From contig JAQGDQ010000183.1 in assembly GCA_030141605.1 (NCBI GenBank), positions 62,001-126,000 of the forward strand: DNA of 64,000 bases. The letters run 5' to 3'. How positions within the stretch are numbered: the stretch's first letter is position 1; every line of letters begins with the position of its first letter. The notes below the pieces were generated by a model. That model searched no databases. It was not told the origin of the DNA and was given only the letters and a program-made list of their open reading frames with translations. Shown here piece by piece: positions 59,801 through 64,000 of this stretch. A program made the translations under genes and the position numbers. Source of the DNA: Tubiluchus corallicola (lineage: Eukaryota; Priapulida; Priapulimorpha; Priapulimorphida; Tubiluchidae).

Positions 59801-62695
59801 TTAAAAAAACTGACAAAAATTCAGGCCTCTCAAAGAGGCGAGTTTGTAGGTGTTACCTCCTCAATGGCTCCTCCAGAAATTCTGTGTCCGGCGACATTAA
59901 TGACATCATCGGCTCGAGACATGACAGAGATGTAGCCATGTTTGTCCATCTGGCCTGCATCCATAGTATCATAATATCCCTAAGCAAAATAGTAACTTGT
60001 GCTCTATACTTAATTTTAAAGGAAAACATGATTAATTTTCACATCCTACCCTATTTTGAGGTTTGATAAAATATACTTTTTAATATGTACACAAAAATGC
60101 TAAAGTGTTTCTGGCAATTAAATATTAGGAATTAATGACACATCAGCAGCTTAATTAGCGACAGGTGCATACAGTTAATAATGACGTCACAACTGAACAC
60201 AATTTGTAATGACACAAACATTCCATGAGCGTATTACACATGTTTGCAAAAGAGAAAAAGTGGAATGCGAGACTACTCTATAACACTTACTTACAACAAC
60301 TCAGAAGAATTTCAAGTCAAAAATTTTAATGCCAAACTTGACACTGCGCCAACAAACTCGCGATTACCCCACTTATGCACATCACATTTCTAAAGCACAG
60401 GCGCTGTATCCATCTAACTACCAAACGGGCAAAAGTATGCAAAAGTGAAAAAGTAACGAAAGCGAACGTGAAATCAGACTTCCACGGTAATAATTCTTTC
60501 ATGCTAGTCATTCTTGGAAAAACAATATTTATGTGCTTGCAAACCAAAACTGTCCATAAGTCGGCTTAGTTAAAACTACAATACGATGCTTCAAAGTAGA
60601 ATGTACCAAAAATTTGATCAAATGTTAATTTTTTTGTTTTTTTATAAAAACAAACGCTAAATATATTGGACTTTTTATTCTAGCAACAAATCATCAAGAA
60701 AATGTCCAGAAAATACTAAAAATTAAATTTTATAAACCTGTACCCATTTCTCTATCTAGAAAGTAGCACTGCAATTTCAAGAAACTTGTATTTTCAAACT
60801 CCAATAGTAGCTAGTGGAAGCAGTCACTTTGCTTCGGGTTTTTGTTGTTGACAAGCCCAAATCTTCGTCAGGAAGAGCCATCTACTGAATTTAAACATAA
60901 CTTCAATGTGCTCTTGCAAAGTCCATAGCAACCACACTTTTTTACGGTTGCTAAGTGTTTTGTAGAGACGCAACAAAAACAATGGCTGACTTTAACAGTG
61001 ATTTTCTCAAGATTATGTTTTTCAGTGTGTAGCTTGTACCTCAACTTCAACGTGGATTATCTCAGCTTAGAAATAACATAGAGCGATGAACTTTGTACCA
61101 AAATGATCCTCATGAAATGGAGATTCAGGATTTGTGAATAACTAGAAAATGTTAATTGCCGAATTATGGACGATTTTGTTATGCAAGCACACGTATTTTT
61201 TCTTTCAATATTCTTTACAATGGATCATTTTGAGCTACAGCTTAAATTCTGTTCAATTTTCCTTTAACAATTCAAGCAACAAATAAAAACAGAATAAACT
61301 TTGGATGCAAAAAATTAAGAAGACATAATTACCACAAGTTTTCCTATTAGTAAGTACAGTCAACCTCGAGTATAAGGTACTCGCTTATAACGACATTCGC
61401 TTTTAAGGGACCACCAACACCGGTCCCTATATTTCGTAACATTTTTCCTTACAAAAATCTTTGTATATAAGGTACTCGGATATAAGGGACATTCGGTTAT
61501 AAGGGACAATGTCTTCAGGTCCCGCATAATAGCATAACAGAAACCCCGGTAAATTACCTCGCACATAAGGGACCATATGATCATAGCAAAATCGATCGAT
61601 TTTTAATCTCAATTTTTTGCAAACTCTGCCTTCGAACAGCTCGGTTTCCGCGGTCACATACATCTCGCATCACTGAAGGAGCTTCCTACATACCGTTTGC
61701 ACTGAATGTGTAGCAATAATCCATAAAAATATGGGTAAAAGTACGGAAAAGTACAGGTCTAGATACACCCTCGGTCTGACTAATCTTCGGCTATAAGGGA
61801 CATCGGATATAAAGGACGGTTTTTTCCGGTCCCGAGGTGTCCCTTATATCCGAGGTTGACTGTATTACCAACTGCTGATACTTACAGGGTATTCTGAAAA
61901 GTAAATCTCCTTGAATTTGGCATCATTGTCCCAGAGCGTTGACAGAGTTCCCGGCGGAAGAGGCAGTCTGTATTGAAAATGACACTGAATTACAAAGCTA
62001 GCATCTTCAATATTCAGCATTTGAGCAAAGAAAAGCGTTTTATATGGTACCGTTGAATTAGCCATCAAATTTAGGCAACATTAGCTCTAGTAAAAAACTA
62101 GATGGGTGTAAGCGGGAAAACTTTTAGGTGGTGTCACTCAACATTCTGTTTTTACAATGTTGTTTTTAGTTGTTTACCTTGCTCAGAGAGAATATGTATA
62201 CATTCAAACATAGCTACGTCACTTCTGCCATTTCACAGATTACCCTTGATAATTGGATAGATACTAGTCCTGCCGCAAGCTCTAAATTAACCAAACCTGT
62301 TGATCGATCTTGGCTTACAAAGTGCCTAACTGCTTAAGAAAGTTATGCACAAAGCTTATAACAAAATGGTACAAAGGAGCGTTTTTAATGAGTGTTTACG
62401 TTGCCTGTATGCAACAATTACATAACAGAGAAACTTATAAACAGTGACTGCCATAAAAAATTCTAACCAATTTACTTTATGAAGAAGTGATTTCTAGATG
62501 TAACATTGCAAACTTTCTCCAATTTTGCATCAACAAACGCAATAACATACAAAACAAAAGGGTTTGCAGTGATACTGCCGCCATCTATAAAAATTAATAC
62601 ACTCACCGCACATCTTTAAGTAACTTACTTGACACAGATGTGTCCCAATTCATCCACACCTGCCTCGCCAGTGCCATCTTTCTTCAAAACTGTGA
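53849..62695 (-). CDS. ACSS3: Acyl-CoA synthetase short-chain family member 3, C-terminal part (5' exons outside window)
   Basis: This is an AMP-forming acyl-CoA ligase that activates propionate/acetate; known ACSS3 is mitochondrial. Six exons in transcription order: 62695-62629, 61967-61886, 59979-59857, 59295-59196, 55379-55195, 53947-53849 (stop TAA). All join in frame (656 nt, about 217 residues). Diagnostic blocks: KLPLPPGTLSTLWDND, SEYPGYYDTMDAGQMDKHGY, SVMSRADDVINVAGHRISGG (the A8 hinge region), IGPVAAFKKAVIIPKLPK followed by TRSGKIARGTL. The lysine in SGK is the A10 catalytic and acylation-regulated residue. GYYDTMDAG, VKLPLPPG-type spacing and the extended tail after KPFK fit ACSS3/PrpE better than ACSS1/2. 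The preceding exon should end just before codon 2-3 of the TCACAGTTTTG block; I do not find it between 62,700 and 64,000, so the adenylation core lies off the right edge. Confidence 0.9.
55490..55990 (-). pseudogene. Non-LTR retrotransposon (CR1/L2-like) 3' fragment
   Basis: The minus-strand frame 55986-55657 reads LQLIQNSAARLITKTRKYDH, ITPILRKLHWLPIKFRIQFK, then YKILHGLTPAYLTDLL: the conserved region after the reverse transcriptase domain of CR1/L2/Rex-type LINEs. The 3' end toward 55490 has AATAAATTTTACATTACATT. The RT catalytic domain is absent. ACSS3 intron. Confidence 0.9.
55955..56395. repeat. Palindromic element C, single-arm copy
   Basis: CTACACAACAATCAG, TTCAAATTTTAATATTATGT, AGAACATGCTACTAACTTGT, CATGGCTGCTTTCAGCAACA and TACCATCATGGTCTTTGTAT match the arm at 9826-10220 in reverse complement and the right arm at 10335-10660. 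It abuts the LINE fragment. ACSS3 intron. Confidence 0.8.
57970..58440. mobile_element. Tigger-like MITE family 1, copy 2 (right terminus lost)
   Basis: Starts CAGTCAACCTTGGGTATAAG after TA and runs in register with the 61357 copy to GTCCCTTATAT, then diverges before the terminal CGAGGTTGACTG. ACSS3 intron. Confidence 0.88.
58722..59073. mobile_element. Inverted-repeat MITE holding a single copy of the 72/73-bp unit
   Basis: Left end AGGGTGAGCATTC, right end GAATATTCGATGCTCAACCCT. On the minus strand its middle (58920-58770) reads GCTGCAGTTTCTGTGCAGAA, TTTTTACTGCAG, GATCAAGTAATATGTATGAT, CTTTGTAAGACCGC, TAGTGGTTCGAAAACTTACT, matching 4836-4980. It therefore shows the unexpanded form of the array at 4.9-6.2 kb. 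Confidence 0.8.
59385..59560 (-). repeat. LINE 3' tail remnant
   Basis: On the minus strand it ends GTGCTAAATGGATGAATAAA then TAAATCTGAATCTAA, a repetitive A-rich non-LTR tail, preceded by TGTAATGCATTG. No coding part. ACSS3 intron. Confidence 0.5.
60741..61110. repeat. Dispersed element E, copy 1
   Basis: Shares TTCGGGTTTTTG, GAGCCATCTACTG, AAACATAACTTCAATGTGC, TTGCTAAGTGTTTTGTAGA and ATCTCAGCTTAGAAATA with the reverse complement of 63625-63985. Arms of about 360 bp, roughly 80 percent identical by eye. ACSS3 intron. Confidence 0.85.
61357..61862. mobile_element. Tigger-like MITE family 1, copy 3 (complete)
   Basis: Termini CAGTCAACCTCGAGTATAAG and CTTATATCCGAGGTTGACTG flanked by TA; 506 bp. 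It ends 24 bp before the ACSS3 donor-side exon edge at 61886. Confidence 0.92.
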
Positions 62696-63129
62696 CTGAA
62701 ATAAACAGGCGGAAATTATCTAGCTGTACCAACTATCCGAACACTGTCACAGTTTACATGCTCACAGCCATGACTGACAGTGACCAGTCAGCCGACAAGC
62801 ATAACAATCTAAACGAGCTTGTGATGGTGTGGAAATGTTCAAACTGCAAAATGTCTGCTCTAGTAGCATCAGTTAATCCAAAGACAAAAGTTTATTTAAA
62901 CAATCGATTCTCTTGAGTGAGCAAATATCAGTGGAAGCAGTTCAGTTGTAAAGTAAAGTTTTTACGAACTACTTTTCTCTCTCAATTCGAAGCCAAAATT
63001 TAGCTTTCACCTTGACTTAATTTAAAAAGAAGAATTGTACTTTACCCTAGCAAGCTCTAGCATCATGACATAGTTTCTAAATTTTATTATTTGGACAGAA
63101 GAGCAAGAGTCGGTATAACAATCACTTTC

Positions 63130-63310
63130 CATTCCCCGAACTGTTGCGCAAGGGGAGTAGACGAGGGAAGTCGCCTGTACTCCGCGACAAAAGTTAAGCA
63201 AAGTTGGAGCTGGTCAGTAAATAGATGAGGGACCATCACAGCCAAAACTTGGACAGGGTCGCTTTATCCAGCGTGCTGATTCTGGCAGCTTACCTCCTTG
63301 GGGAAATATG
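63130..63310 (+). repeat. 5S-rRNA-like SINE fragment
   Basis: AAGTTAAGCAAAGTTGGAGC then TGGTCAGTAAATAGATGAGG and GACCATCACAGCC parallel the 5S rRNA order TTAAGCA, GG-TTAGTA, GATGGG, GACC. Degenerate, and different from the insert at 6241. Confidence 0.5.
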
Positions 63311-63459
63311 CAGAGTTTTTTGCACACATCTAAATATGGCTGTGGTGATTCCAGTGACTTTTTAGAGGCTAATGAGTAAGATCCAAGTTACTTTTCAAAC
63401 AGGGATATTGAGTGGATGCTGCATTCAAAGTGCATGTAAATAACCCGAAGAAATTACTC

Positions 63460-63627
63460 CGGTCAGCCTCGGGTATAAGGTACTCGCTTTTAAGGGACAC
63501 TAACATGCAAGGGACCACCAATGCCGGTCCCGATTTTTCGTAACGTTTTTCCTGTGTAAAAATCTTCATATATGAGGTACTCGGATATAAACGACTTTCG
63601 ATTATAAGAGACGATATATTCAGATCA
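63460..63627. mobile_element. Tigger-like MITE family 1, copy 4 (truncated)
   Basis: Starts CGGTCAGCCTCGGGTATAAG and runs in register for about 165 bp, then is cut where element E begins at about 63628. Confidence 0.85.
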
Positions 63628-63985
63628 TTTTTATGCCAAGTTCATCGCTTTATGCTATTTCTAAGCTGAGATGATCCATGTGGAAGTTGAGGTGCAGGCT
63701 GTGGATTGAAAAACATAATCTTGAGAGAAAATTACTGTTAAAGTCGGTCATTGTTTCTTTGTCGCGTTTCTACAAAACACTTAGCAACTGCACAAATGTT
63801 ATTAGTTGCTATGGATTTTGCAAGGGCACATTGAAGTTATGTTTACATCCAGTAGATGGCTCTCCCTGATGGAGGTCTGCACTTGGCAACAGCAAAAACC
63901 CGAAACAAAACGAAAGCCTCCACGAGCTACTATCGGAGTTTTTTTACAATTGCAGTACTAGTTTCTAAATAGAAAAGTGGGTAAG
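63625..63985. repeat. Dispersed element E, copy 2 (inverted)
   Basis: Reverse-complement match to 60741-61110, meeting the truncated MITE on its left. Confidence 0.85.
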
Positions 63986-64000
63986 AAGTTAAAAAACTAA

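Noticed and set aside
62700-64000. Next upstream ACSS3 exon
   Set aside because: I searched the minus strand for the expected block before the TCACAGTTTTG exon start and found nothing convincing; only repeats are present.

Overview
The window is AT-rich nuclear DNA from an animal. Three genes have GT-AG introns and spliced protein sequence close to conserved metazoan enzymes, and the space between and inside them is packed with small inverted-repeat transposons, decayed LINE, SINE and hAT copies, and long minisatellites. An invertebrate is the likeliest source, but I cannot name the phylum from the sequence alone.

Layout. 1-18.6 kb: no gene recognised. It holds a 72/73-bp minisatellite (4.9-6.2 kb) cut by a 5S-rRNA-derived insert, a large palindromic element (9.4-10.9 kb), a nested hAT-like/Tigger-like element (14.4-15.6 kb) and a 160-bp tandem repeat. 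18,675-33,799, minus strand: a complete mitochondrial-type serine hydroxymethyltransferase gene (12 coding exons, 491 residues). Its introns hold a roughly 2.7-kb array of 35-bp units, a TATTG array, and an intron that is almost entirely a 19-bp minisatellite. 34,127-46,783, plus strand: a complete bleomycin hydrolase gene (10 coding exons, 460 residues), head to head with the SHMT gene. 46.8-53.8 kb: intergenic, with transposons and microsatellites. 53,849 to the right edge, minus strand: the 3' part of an acyl-CoA synthetase short-chain family gene of the ACSS3 type (six exons, about 217 residues); its 5' exons lie outside.

Function. SHMT2 (mitochondrial one-carbon and serine/glycine metabolism) and bleomycin hydrolase (cytosolic cysteine aminopeptidase) have start codons only 327 bp apart, so they probably share a divergent promoter. 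ACSS3 (propionate/acetate activation in mitochondria) runs convergently toward BLMH. Nothing suggests the three act in one pathway.

The most unusual signal is the repeat biology. Two minisatellites can be traced to a single-copy segment of a dispersed element found elsewhere in the window, and a third sits inside an inverted-repeat element. The 35-bp array also shows higher-order (14- and 15-unit) duplication. Exon boundaries were derived by hand from splice signals and reading frame; repeat limits and copy numbers are approximate.
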